In this document: positions 1 to 10,200 of the stretch, in pieces
Position numbering within the stretch: position 1 is the stretch's first letter
Layout: the number at the start of each line of letters is the position of its first letter
Assembly: GCA_024180945.1 (NCBI GenBank)
Contig: JAKSGN010000038.1
Location: forward strand, 558,001 to 622,000
Origin: Macrophomina tecta
Taxonomy: Eukaryota; Ascomycota; Dothideomycetes; Botryosphaeriales; Botryosphaeriaceae
Direction: 5' to 3'
DNA: 64,000 bases
Translations under genes and position numbers: made by a program
The notes under the pieces: model-generated
Database searches by the model: none
Told to the model about the DNA's origin: nothing
Seen by the model: the letters and a program-made list of their open reading frames with translations, nothing else

Positions 1-1873
1 ATTTAGATCCTTAGAGGCAGAGGCCCGCTTATTATACTTTAATTACCATCCTTGCAAGGAGAGGAAGGCTCTAAGATTAAGTCTTATTAGGTAAGATATT
101 ACCCCCTAACGAGTTTAGGAAACAGCAATAGCACTAGGATCTTAGATAGAGGTCGACTCGGCCGAGGATTATATTTAGGGTGCCTAGGAGCCAGCTTAGC
201 CCATATAGTAAACGGAGCCCACTAGAGCTAAGCTCTTACAGCTTATCGAAGAGCTAAAGACTTAAAACGCTCGACTAATCGAGTATACGATAAAGCGAAG
301 CGCTACTAAGGTTAAAGTAGCAGCACCCGAGAAGTTCGATAGGAATAGAAAGAAGCTCTAATTATTTCTACTCTAAATATAACGCTACCTCTAGTTTAAT
401 TAAGCGTAATTCGATAGTAACGCCGAGGAAGTACTTTTCGCATTAACCTATCTCCGAGAAACGGTAGAGGTATAGATAGAACTATATCTTCGCGACTACC
501 TAGCTAATAAATACTCTCTTAAGAAGAGATAGGAAAAGACTAAAGAAATCTTCGGTACCTATACGGGATTTATAGATAACCTTAGGGCTACTTTTAATAA
601 TTGAGATAAAGTCCGCAAAGCCTCTAACGATATTATAACCGTTAAATAACTAGGATCTATAGCTATCTACGTAACTAAGTTTTAATAGCTTATAGCCTAC
701 CTTAAATAGTTAGATGAGACTTTCCGCGACCTCTTCTATAAAGGCCTAAAGAAAGAAGTTAAGAAGAATATAATTATATATAAATACCCGTCTATCTTCT
801 AGAAGATGGTAGACCTTACGTCCTAGATCGACGGTCGTATATACGAATGGAAGATAGGTTCTCGATAAGCTAATACCTCGAAGCCTCGCCGCGAAAGAAT
901 AACCCTCGAAGAAGGAGACGCTATAGCCCTTAACGCGGTTAACCGATAGAATTCTAAGAAGGGCAATAATAATAGTTAAAATAATAATAAGAAGCCTAAG
1001 GGACCTAATCTAAACTAGACAGACGAGTAAAAATAGCGCTATAAGAATCGACTCTATATAATCTATAGTAGTAACTAGTACTTTTCTTCTAAATGCCCGT
1101 AGAACCCTCGTAATAAGAAAGATAAAAAGCAAACCTCGAGCGCCTAGCGCGAAGTATCGGTTGCATCCCGCTAAGATAATTACGATACGCTGCACTAAAT
1201 AGCCTATTACGACGATAACTACTAGATACACCAAAGTAGTAAAGATATATCGGGATAGTACCCCTACGAACCACGATAATTCGGTATAATAACTAGAAAC
1301 GAAGAAGTTATCGAGACTAACGATATTATCGATAGCTTCCCTTTGGACGAGGAGCTCGTAAATAGCGAAACCAGAGAGCTATACAACTTAACGGATAGCG
1401 AAGTAGAAGCTATACCGGACTCTATAACTCTTTCGGAGCTCGAGCGCCTTGCAGCCAAGTATAGGATTAGCGTAGAGATAACGAACGAGAACGATTAACT
1501 CGTCTAGGTAATCTAGATTTCCTACGAAAGAGGATTAGCCCTTACGGTACTATAGATATGGCGCTAAGAAACTCTCTAGGAAACCCGAATCGAGTAAGAT
1601 AGAAAGAAGTACGAACTTATCGTTATAAAGAAAACCGCGATCGTAATACTCTATTATTAAGGAATAACTACTCGATAGTAAGTAGACTACGACTTTCTCT
1701 AAGAATTAGTACGGATTCTATATTAGTATAGTACGGTAATTATCTAGAACTATATACTCTAGTAGATACTAAATAAGAAACTCAATATACTAACTTTCCG
1801 ATACTAGGTGCGAAAGGATATAGTCTACTAGCGAAAATAATTACGCATTAATAAATAGACTAACTAGAAATAA

Positions 1874-2101
1874 TGTTGAATTTGGGTGAGTGAAGAGTAG
1901 TGAGGTCAGAAAGAGAGTAGATTCTGCCTGTCTCCTGAGAGGGAGGTAGGTATGCTTTGCTTATATACATAAATGAGTGCTTGAATAACCGAGGAGAATA
2001 GAAGCCGATATTGCTATCCGAAGCTTGTGAAGATGAGGAGTAGTGAGGAGGTGGCAAAGAGTAGATGCTGATCTGTAGCAATAAGGCAAAATAGTCTGAC
2101 A
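1874..2101 (-). repeat. Copia 3' LTR
   Basis: 228 bp, TG...CA ends, and the 3' LTR because the element is on the minus strand. A purine-rich tract (AAGGGGGTG on the element strand, 2102-2110) lies immediately inside it and should prime plus-strand DNA synthesis. Confidence 0.93.
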
Positions 2102-2187
2102 CACCCCCTTCACGACGTGTACGCTTGGGAGGGTCGTGATAGTAGAAGCAGCGTCGAGTGTACAATAAAAGCAGTAGAGAATAGTGG

Positions 2188-5100
2188 TTAGTTATCTTGC
2201 AATTTAGTAGTGATGTCTTCGAGTCCAATTTGTTGAAGAAAGTATTGATGTTTCTGTTTGTTGAGAGGTTTAGTGAGTCCATCTGCAATTGTCTCTGCAG
2301 TGGGAGTCCAAGAGATTGAAATGTTGCCTTCTTGTACTTCCTGGCGTAGCCAGTGGCTGTGGATTTGAACATGACGAAGTTTTGTGATGAGCTTATAAGT
2401 TTCCTCGTCAAGTAGGCGAATTGTCTGAGTGTTGTCACACTGAATCTTTGTCTGATGTCCAGTAGAGAAATCGATTGCTTTGAAGAGGTTTTCCCACCAA
2501 ATAGTTTCCTTGGCGGTGGCTGAGAGTGCGAGTAATTCGGCTTCAGTGCTGCTCGTAGTGACAGTGCGTTGCTTAGCTGCTTTCCAGTCGATAGGTCCTC
2601 CAAAGAGTCGAAAGAGAAAACCTTGAATGCTCTTTCTGGTGTCAATATCTGAAGCAAATGAGGCATCGCTGGAGGCAATAAAGAGATCTTTGGTAGACTG
2701 AGTAAAGCCTGAGAAAGTAAGAGCGTAGTTTCGAGTACTTGCCAGATACTCGAGAACTCGTTGAGCCAGATGAAGGTGCTGAGCTGATGGGTTCTGCAAG
2801 TGTTCAGAGAGTCGTGATGCTGCGTGAGCGATATCAGGTCTAGTGTGGACTGCAGCGTAGTTGATTGATCCGACTTTCTGTTGGTAGACGTAGATATCTT
2901 GCTCTGTAGCTTGTTCAGGATTCTGAGTGATAGGTTCGTCAGGTGGGAGAGGAACTGAGCGCTTCGAGTCTTCTTTGACATTGAATTTGGCAGTAAGTTT
3001 CGAGATGTATGAGTCTTGGCAAAGCCAGAGTTTGCGTTCGTTCCGGTTGCGGATAATCCTAATGGCTAGAAACCACTGAATTTCCCCGAGATATCTCATC
3101 TCGTAGATTTCGAAGAGCTTGCGCTGAAAGTCGTCGACATAGGCGGTGTGATCCTTATGATAGATGATGACGATATCGTCTACAAAGAAGAATAGGATCA
3201 TATGTTCGTTCGTGAAGAGGCAGGGAGCTTCTGGCACTTCAGTAAGGCCGAGATTTTGAAGTGTCGTTGACAAGTGCTTTTGCCAGAGAGCTGGCGACTG
3301 CTTAAGTCCATAGAGTGCTCGTAAGAGTAAGAGAACGAGTCCGTCCTTAATTTTCATGCCGGGTGGTGGTTTACAGTAGGTTTCTTCATCGATTGGCACG
3401 TGTGGATACGCATTGATGACATCGTATTGCCTTGATTCAAGATCGAAAGCGGCCATGATTGCCATAAGTCCTCTGAAGATACGTGCAGCGAGTGTGGCAG
3501 CGTAGGTATCCTGAGCAGTCGATTGAAGGTCTCCTCGTACGCAGAGTCGCGCTTTGAACTTGATAAGATAGCCTTCTTCGTCGAACTTGTATTTGAATAC
3601 CCAGGTGAGTGGAAGAATCTGTTTCTTCGCTGCGTGTGCCTGAGTAGCTAGAGCTTGTTTCCAGGTTCGGATTTGCTCAAGTTTCTTGATTTCTTCGAGA
3701 AGTGCGTCCATAAATCTGTCTCCGAATGGGTGATTGAGGAGTTCCTCAAAATTCTTTGGTTCTGGTGGCAGATTATCTCGATGGAGTGTAGTTGTCGGCC
3801 TTGGAGTGTGAATTGCAGCTGAAAAGGCGTTGTAGAAGGTTGACTTTGGATATACTTGAGTTTGAGCAAGAGTTGCAGCGTATGCTTCCTTCCGTGGTTT
3901 TCGAGGCTTCTTAAAAGGATCATTGCTGTAATTTGGATTCTGGTTTCTTGAACTTCTTGAGCTTTTCTCAGGAATGATCGTTTCTTCAGTGATATCGGCT
4001 GCAATATCTGCTCCTCTTGGTGCTCTGTTGCCTGGAGCAGCTCCTGGTTGTGGTGGAGTATCATACTGAGCTGGTAGCAGAGGTCCAAGTCGTTGCTCAG
4101 TTTGTTCTTGTGCTTGTTCTTGTTGCTCCATAGCTTCTTGTGGCACGAGAGCTTGTATTTGGGGTTCCACTGATTCTGAAGGTGTTGGTAATTGACGGGT
4201 AGACGAGTCTTTCTCAGCTTGAGATTGAATGGTTGCTTGAGCGTCGTTTGTTCCTTCGTAGTGGGATGAGGATTCGGATTCTTCCTGAGGCATGAGACCG
4301 TAGATTGATGGTAGATTAGGAGTATTGAGGGTCTCAATTACTTCTTTTTCAAGAATTTTGCCGATATCAGTTTCGGTAGGGTCGTAGAAGCTCGTTTCGT
4401 CAAAGGTGACGTTTCTGGTCCTTATTACCTTATCCTGGCTTGGAATCCAGATGCGGAAGATGTTGGTTGAGTCGTATCCAACGAGATATCCAATAAAAGC
4501 TCGTTCAGCAAGCTTGTGCGTGCGTGGGAGGTCCTTGCGTAGAGAGTAGGCTTTGCATCCATAGGCCTTAAGGTGAGAGAGATTTGGTTTATTGCCAGTG
4601 ACTCTCTCGAAAGGAGTGATCCAGCTGAGTTTCTTGAGTGGAGTCCTGTTGTGGATATAGGCGGCGGCTCTGATGGTTTCAGGCCAAAGTCGTTCTGGGA
4701 GGTTGGCTCCAATTCGCATGGCTCGTGCTTTGGTGAGAAGTACACCCCCTGAGCGTTCAGAGTGTCCGTTTTGCTCGGGTGTTGCTGGAGCTGAAGTTTC
4801 AAGTGTGATTCCATGGTCCATAAGATAAGAGAGAAAGGTATTTCCGAGTGTTGTTTCTCCATCAGTTCTGAAGAAGATAACTTTGCCATGGTAGCGTATC
4901 TTGATGATTTTGAGTCCGTAGATGGCCAGTTCAGCGGTGTCTGATTTGTGTCGATACGTGAATGGGAGGATGAAATTTGATGAAGAGCAGGCTAAATGGG
5001 CTGTCCATCTATCTCCGTTGTAAGCTGGCGTAAGTTGGAGAAGGTCGAACGTGACGCGCGAGAAGGGTTGTGACGGTTCTTCTTCCTTGTCTGGTAATCG

Positions 5101-6741
5101 CGAGATAAGACGGTGAGCCTTTGATAGAGCGCAGGTCTCACAGTGCTGAAGTGGTTGATCAGATGGAGTGATGCTGGTGCCTTTGGTGGATTCTTCGAGG
5201 TGTTGAAGAGTTTCCTGGCTAGCGTGGCCAAGGATTTGGTGCCAGTTGGTGATCTGTGCGGCTTTAGTTGCGAAAGCAGTTGGTTGTAATGCAATAAGTG
5301 AAGAGTGAGCTTGGAGAGTTGCTACGTTGCGCTCGAGATAAAAATGACCATTGTGTCGTTCAGTGAAGCAAAAGGTGTTGTTGTTTTTGCTGAGAGTGCC
5401 AGTCCTTGGATTCCAGTCAATTCCTGCTTCGAGAGCTTTGTCGAGTGATATAAGATTGGCCATGAAAGATGGGGACATTGCAACGTCTTGGAGAGTAATA
5501 TGGCCCTTTCCAGATGGTGTCTTGACATTCACGGTAACTGTTCCGTAGGCCGTGATTGGTGCAGTGGTTTCTCCGCAGGTGAGGTATTCATCTGGTTCAG
5601 CAGCTCTGGTTTGTGTGAATCTGTCTTGCATAAAGCTGTTGCAGATGTGATGATCGGTTCCAGAGTCTAGAATCCAGGATGATTGGAGAGAGGTATTGGC
5701 TCTTCTTGTAGAGTGACTAATGACTGAGAATGAGGCGACTTCGATTGAAGGAGATTTGCTTTGACTGTTGGCAGTAGTAGTGGATTGGAATCCAGGTTGT
5801 CTTTCTCTTTCTCGATTTAGTGCATAGTCAACTTTTGCTTTGATTTTTGGATCCTTGAGTCTTTCGTTGACACGTGTTTGAGCAGCCTTATTCGGTTTCC
5901 AGTGCTTTGGCCGTATATCCTCGTTCAAGTAGAAGCATTCCTTATACCAGTGATTGAGACCACAGATACAAGGTGGCTTGTCGTTATTTTCCTGTTCCTT
6001 GCCCTTGAAAGTGGCTGGGAAGGCTGAGTGTTTCGAAGACTTAGAGGGTTTCTCGAGATTTTCGATCCGTAGGTGTTGTCGATAGTCCTCAACAGCTTTG
6101 TGAAGAGATGGCTTGTCAGTCTGGCCTCGTAAGATATGCAGTTCCATCTGAGAGTAGGTGGAGTCGATGCCTCGAAGTGAGAGGAGGAAATCTCTAACTG
6201 GTCGGTCGTCTTTAACTTGAGGAATGTCTCGTTGTTTTGCCTTGGTGTAGACTTCTTCCCAGGATTGAAGCCATCTCTCGATGTTCTGGTTGACTGGTCC
6301 TCGCTTGAGCTGGTTGTATTGCTGCTCAAGCTCTAGGTCGGTGGCTTCATTGGTTGGTGCAAGCTTGGCTTTGAGCGTCGTCAAGTAGGTCCAGGGATGA
6401 TTGTCAGAATCGGTGTTGCTGATGTAGGGCAGTAGGTTTGTAGCAATTGAGTCCTGAATGTAGGTTGCAAGATCAGCAAGTGCCTTTTGTTGTTTCTCGT
6501 AGAGTGCATAGTCAGCGCGGTAGTTGCTCATCTCATAGTCGTAGGTGAGCTTCTTGTCAGCAGTAACAGTGCCCTCGATGGTTGGTTTCGTGGGCTTTGG
6601 AGTGCCCTCGGGTTTGGTTGTTAGTGAAGGATCAACGAGGCCCCAGATGTCAGTGTTCTGAGCTCTTCCTTTCACTAAGAATAGCCAGTGATTCCAGTCC
6701 GAAGACTTGGTGAGAATGTGGGACTTAGTAGAGTCTCCCAT
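2188..6741 (-). CDS. Copia gag-pol polyprotein
   Basis: Uninterrupted 1517-aa polyprotein starting MGDSTKSHIL at 6741. Order: gag; a zinc-knuckle-like segment CIC-GLN-H-WYKE-C at residues 258-269; aspartic protease with DSG at 359-361; integrase with HHCC zinc site (H501, H505, C534, C537) and DDE residues D566, D627 and E662 (EQNGHSERSG); reverse transcriptase with FFVDD near residue 1185; RNase H at the C-terminus (SSDASFASD, TSSTEAELLA, ADGLTKPL). Integrase before RT is diagnostic of Ty1/Copia, and the length is normal for a single-frame copia polyprotein. The zinc knuckle is shorter than the usual CX2CX4HX4C. All catalytic acids I could check are present, so the protein may be active. Confidence 0.95.
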   Translation of the reverse strand: MGDSTKSHILTKSSDWNHWLFLVKGRAQNTDIWGLVDPSLTTKPEGTPKPTKPTIEGTVTADKKLTYDYEMSNYRADYALYEKQQKALADLATYIQDSIATNLLPYISNTDSDNHPWTYLTTLKAKLAPTNEATDLELEQQYNQLKRGPVNQNIERWLQSWEEVYTKAKQRDIPQVKDDRPVRDFLLSLRGIDSTYSQMELHILRGQTDKPSLHKAVEDYRQHLRIENLEKPSKSSKHSAFPATFKGKEQENNDKPPCICGLNHWYKECFYLNEDIRPKHWKPNKAAQTRVNERLKDPKIKAKVDYALNRERERQPGFQSTTTANSQSKSPSIEVASFSVISHSTRRANTSLQSSWILDSGTDHHICNSFMQDRFTQTRAAEPDEYLTCGETTAPITAYGTVTVNVKTPSGKGHITLQDVAMSPSFMANLISLDKALEAGIDWNPRTGTLSKNNNTFCFTERHNGHFYLERNVATLQAHSSLIALQPTAFATKAAQITNWHQILGHASQETLQHLEESTKGTSITPSDQPLQHCETCALSKAHRLISRLPDKEEEPSQPFSRVTFDLLQLTPAYNGDRWTAHLACSSSNFILPFTYRHKSDTAELAIYGLKIIKIRYHGKVIFFRTDGETTLGNTFLSYLMDHGITLETSAPATPEQNGHSERSGGVLLTKARAMRIGANLPERLWPETIRAAAYIHNRTPLKKLSWITPFERVTGNKPNLSHLKAYGCKAYSLRKDLPRTHKLAERAFIGYLVGYDSTNIFRIWIPSQDKVIRTRNVTFDETSFYDPTETDIGKILEKEVIETLNTPNLPSIYGLMPQEESESSSHYEGTNDAQATIQSQAEKDSSTRQLPTPSESVEPQIQALVPQEAMEQQEQAQEQTEQRLGPLLPAQYDTPPQPGAAPGNRAPRGADIAADITEETIIPEKSSRSSRNQNPNYSNDPFKKPRKPRKEAYAATLAQTQVYPKSTFYNAFSAAIHTPRPTTTLHRDNLPPEPKNFEELLNHPFGDRFMDALLEEIKKLEQIRTWKQALATQAHAAKKQILPLTWVFKYKFDEEGYLIKFKARLCVRGDLQSTAQDTYAATLAARIFRGLMAIMAAFDLESRQYDVINAYPHVPIDEETYCKPPPGMKIKDGLVLLLLRALYGLKQSPALWQKHLSTTLQNLGLTEVPEAPCLFTNEHMILFFFVDDIVIIYHKDHTAYVDDFQRKLFEIYEMRYLGEIQWFLAIRIIRNRNERKLWLCQDSYISKLTAKFNVKEDSKRSVPLPPDEPITQNPEQATEQDIYVYQQKVGSINYAAVHTRPDIAHAASRLSEHLQNPSAQHLHLAQRVLEYLASTRNYALTFSGFTQSTKDLFIASSDASFASDIDTRKSIQGFLFRLFGGPIDWKAAKQRTVTTSSTEAELLALSATAKETIWWENLFKAIDFSTGHQTKIQCDNTQTIRLLDEETYKLITKLRHVQIHSHWLRQEVQEGNISISWTPTAETIADGLTKPLNKQKHQYFLQQIGLEDITTKLQDN

Positions 6742-6956
6742 GTTGTCAGTGAGTAGTAATTGTCGAAGTCGTTGGTCCAGTTGGATCCGAGTAGTGGTGG
6801 TAGCCAGCGTGGCTCCGGTTTGAGAGTATTTGGTTCAGTCGCCGTAGCCTGTAACCGGACAGAAGCCGCAGTTCTGACAGCAGTTGCGTGTCAGTAAAGA
6901 GTACTCGTTTGAGTAGACGAGTTGATCAGCAAAGAGCTTAGAAGTGGGGTAGTCTT

Positions 6957-6977
6957 GGCGCTCCCCGGGCTCATAAC
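6957..6977 (-). promoter_or_regulatory. Copia primer-binding site, initiator tRNA-Met half-molecule type
   Basis: Directly abutting the 5' LTR, the element strand reads GTTATGAGCCC. Its complement, GGGCTCATAAC, is the anticodon stem-loop of eukaryotic initiator tRNA-Met ending near nucleotide 39. This matches the internal half-tRNA priming known for Drosophila copia, not priming from the tRNA 3' CCA end. The 11-nt match is visible; use as the primer is inferred. Confidence 0.75.
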
Positions 6978-7205
6978 TGTTGAATTTGGGTGAGTGAAGA
7001 GTAGTGAGGTCAGAAAGAGAGTAGATTCTACCTGTCTCCTGAGAGGGAGGTAGGTATGCTTTGCTTATATACATAAATGAGTGCTTGAATAACCGAGGAG
7101 AATAGAAGCCGATATTGCTATCCGAAGCTTGTGAAGATGAGGAGTAGTGAGGAGGTGGCAAAGAGTAGATGCTGATCTGTAGCAATAAGGCAAAATAGTC
7201 TGACA
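6978..7205 (-). repeat. Copia 5' LTR
   Basis: 228 bp and identical by eye to the other LTR except one transition. As the 5' LTR of this minus-strand element it should carry the promoter and transcript start; a TATATA-type stretch is present (TTATATACATAAATG on the plus strand), but I cannot place the start. Confidence 0.93.
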
Positions 7206-10200
7206 AATAAGCATACCTTTAAGTTAACGAATAGAAAGACTATATATATAGTAAAGTCTACGGCTATCCGAAGCTAAAAAACTAGACGGCCCTACGGTAT
7301 TAAAATCGATCTAGGGGCTATAGTCTAGGTCCCTTTATATAGTATTACGTACATCGGAAACGGAAACTCTTACCGGAAAGAAACTTTAGAGATAATTTAA
7401 GATTACCGGAGTCCTGCGAGAACGTAAGATCTCGATACTAGTTAATAGCGGATTAAGCGGAGACTTTATCTATAACGAACTAGTATAAGAGTTAAATATC
7501 CCTTATTAAAAAAAGAAAGAACCCTACTCTCTTAGCAAATTTAACGGAAGAAACACCGACTACAAAGAAGAATAGATACGTATTAAAATAGAAGAAGTCT
7601 TACTAGAAATTAACGAATATCCCGATTAGATTATCCTTAATATCTAAAGGATTTCGGGACATAACGTTATTCTTAGAATACCTTAGCTTAGGACTCGCAA
7701 CCCCCTTATTAACTAGGTAAGCGATATACTCTTCCTACGATAGAATATCTAGGATATTATCAAAAACCTAGAAAGCAGTTATAAGAATATTAAATAAGAA
7801 CTACTAGACATCTTTTAAGAATATATCTTTAGTATAAGACGGGAAGTAGCTAGTATAAGGCCTAAATATAGTAACTATATAGGTGACTCCGATAATAGTA
7901 TAAGTTAGAACTAGGACTGCGACGTAAAAGGTGAAGCCTCCTTAATAAAATATAACCCTATCGCAGGAATAAGCCCTACTAAGCGAAATAATACCCTCGA
8001 ATTATTAGAAGAAACGTAAGATTTAAACGATAGCGTAAGGCCTAGTAACGGCAGTATTAACGGCAACCTTAAGGAAGGCCTAAGATAGGACTAGGACTAT
8101 AGCGTATAAAACGCCGCCTCTTCGGTAAAATATAGCGTCTTAAGCGAAGTAAGCCCTACCGAGTTAAGTATTCCCAAAAATTAGATATAACACTTGTTAC
8201 GAAGGACTACGCGGAGAAAGCGTAAGGCTAAGAGTAAGACTTCGCGGAAGTAATTAGTAGCTACTAAACCTTCTATAGATGTCTAGATAATCTTAGAAGA
8301 GGCATTTAGGCATATACGACGCTAAGAATAATAGGTTTACCTTATATATATTAAACTCTTACCGGCGGTGCAATAGAGAGCATTAGTCAGGGCCTAATAA
8401 AAAAGGCTAAAGAATAAGAACTATCCGACTTCTATCGAAGAAGACGATTCTGCGAGGATTAAGAGAGGATAATACGATAGTTTAGAGATATAGTAATAAC
8501 TATAAGGAACGCCTCTAATACCCGAAATAGAAACGGTACCTAAAGAGTATTAGAACTTAGTTACCATTTACTAAGAAAGAGAAAAGGGAGACTTACCTAA
8601 GTATTAACTATAGAACTACGAAATTCCGCTTAAGCTAGGAATAAAACCGGCTTATAAGCCTATCTACTTCTTATTAAAGAAGGAAATAGAGGCTTTAAAG
8701 AAATATATTAAGAAGAACCTCGAACGAGAATATATTTAGCTATTAACGTTATTAGCTAAATATTCGATCCTCTTCGTTCCTAAGAAAAATAGTAAGTTAC
8801 GCCTCTATATCGACTACCGACAACTTAACGATATTATAATTAAGAACCGATACCCGCTTCTACGCATCGATAAGCTCTAGGATAAGTTAGGGAATGTAAA
8901 GTACTTTACGAAACTAGACCTTAGGGATGAATATTACCTAATTAGGATTAAAGAAGGGGAAGAGTAAAAGATAGTCTTTAGAACGAGGCTAGGACTCTAT
9001 AAGTATACGGTAATACTATTTAGGCTTACTAACGCGCTAGCAACATTTTAGTCACTCGTTAACAATACGCTACGCGAATACTTAGATATCTTCTACCTAG
9101 TATACCTCGACGATATTCTTATCTTCTTAGAGACGCTCGAGAAATATAAGAAGTATATTAGAAAAGTCCTAGAAACCCTCTAAGCTAAGAACCTAACTAT
9201 CGCACCCGATAAGTACGAGTGGTACGTATAGAGAATAGAATTCTTAGGCTTCGTTATTATCCCTAGATATATCGATATAGACGACTCGAAACTAGACTCT
9301 ATTAGAGAATAGCTAGTACTAAAGACGATTAAGAAAGTATAGTTTTTTCTTAGATTCGTAAACTTCTATAGAAAGTTTATCTAGAACTATTTAAAGGTCA
9401 CGGAACCTTTAACGCGACTTACTTAGAAGAAGTATAGCTTCTAATAAAGAGACGATTAGTAGTAAGCCTTTAATTCGCTAAAGAGAATATTTTGCGAAGC
9501 ACCCGTCTTAGGAATATACGATTCCGATAAACTGATCGAAGTAGAGACTAATACGTTAGGATTCGCCCTAGGAGCATGTCTTAGCTAGCCTAACGATAAA
9601 GGTAGATAGCACTCGATCGCGTTCTACTTAAGAAAGTTTACGCTAGTAGAGCTTAACTACGATACTTATAATAAGGAGCTCTTGGCTATCGTCTTAGTAT
9701 TTAAGCACTGGAGATACTACCTAGAAGGAGCCGACTAATAGGTAATAGTATATTACGACTATTAGAATCTTACGCGCTTTACTACGACTAAGGAGCTGAA
9801 CCGATGATAGGTTCGCTAGTTATAAAAATTAGCATTCTATAACTTTAAAATCACGTATAAAAAAGGTGTAGATAACGCCGCCGCTAACGTACTTAGTAGA
9901 AGGGTAGACTATATAGAAGAAAGAATCGAGCCGTAACCTATATTATTATAGTAGATAAGCGATGGATCGCTTATTCTTGCTAGATAGTCTTTCCCAATGC
10001 TTCGCATCGAGTCAAACCCGTAGCATTAGAAGATTTAAAAAGTATACGCTTAGAACTTCTTCGCGTAGGAACTTTTAGCGCTTAAGAACGACCCGCGTAT
10101 AGCTCGAGATAGGGAAGGAACGCTTCTCTTTAAAAGATTAATCTATATCCCGATAAGACTACGAGAAGCACTCGTTAAGGATATATACGTAGCACCCGCG

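Larger units (their letters stand above)
1874..7205 (-). mobile_element. Intact Ty1/Copia retrotransposon nested in Gypsy A1
   Basis: Complete element of 5332 bp on the minus strand with two 228-bp LTRs (1874-2101 and 6978-7205), both TGTTGAATTT...TCTGACA. It is flanked by a 5-bp target duplication AATAA (1869-1873 and 7206-7210). Removing it rejoins Gypsy A1; the same join is seen uninterrupted in A6 near 59990. The LTRs differ at one base seen by eye (G in the left, A in the right, in CTGCCTG/CTACCTG). The primer-binding site abuts the 5' LTR (right) and a purine tract abuts the 3' LTR (left). One long gag-pol frame is open. It lacks RIP although it sits in heavily RIPed DNA, so it arrived recently and may be mobile. 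Confidence 0.96.

Noticed and set aside
1860..2981. 373-aa minus-strand frame
   Set aside because: It overlaps the Copia gag-pol in another frame and runs into the LTR; low-complexity product, a shadow.
3648..6329. Several other minus frames of 68-229 aa inside the Copia
   Set aside because: Alternative frames of the gag-pol gene; no domains of their own.
6835..7206. 123-aa minus frame over the Copia 5' LTR and leader
   Set aside because: It is LTR sequence read through and shares its start with the 1860-2981 frame because the LTRs are copies.
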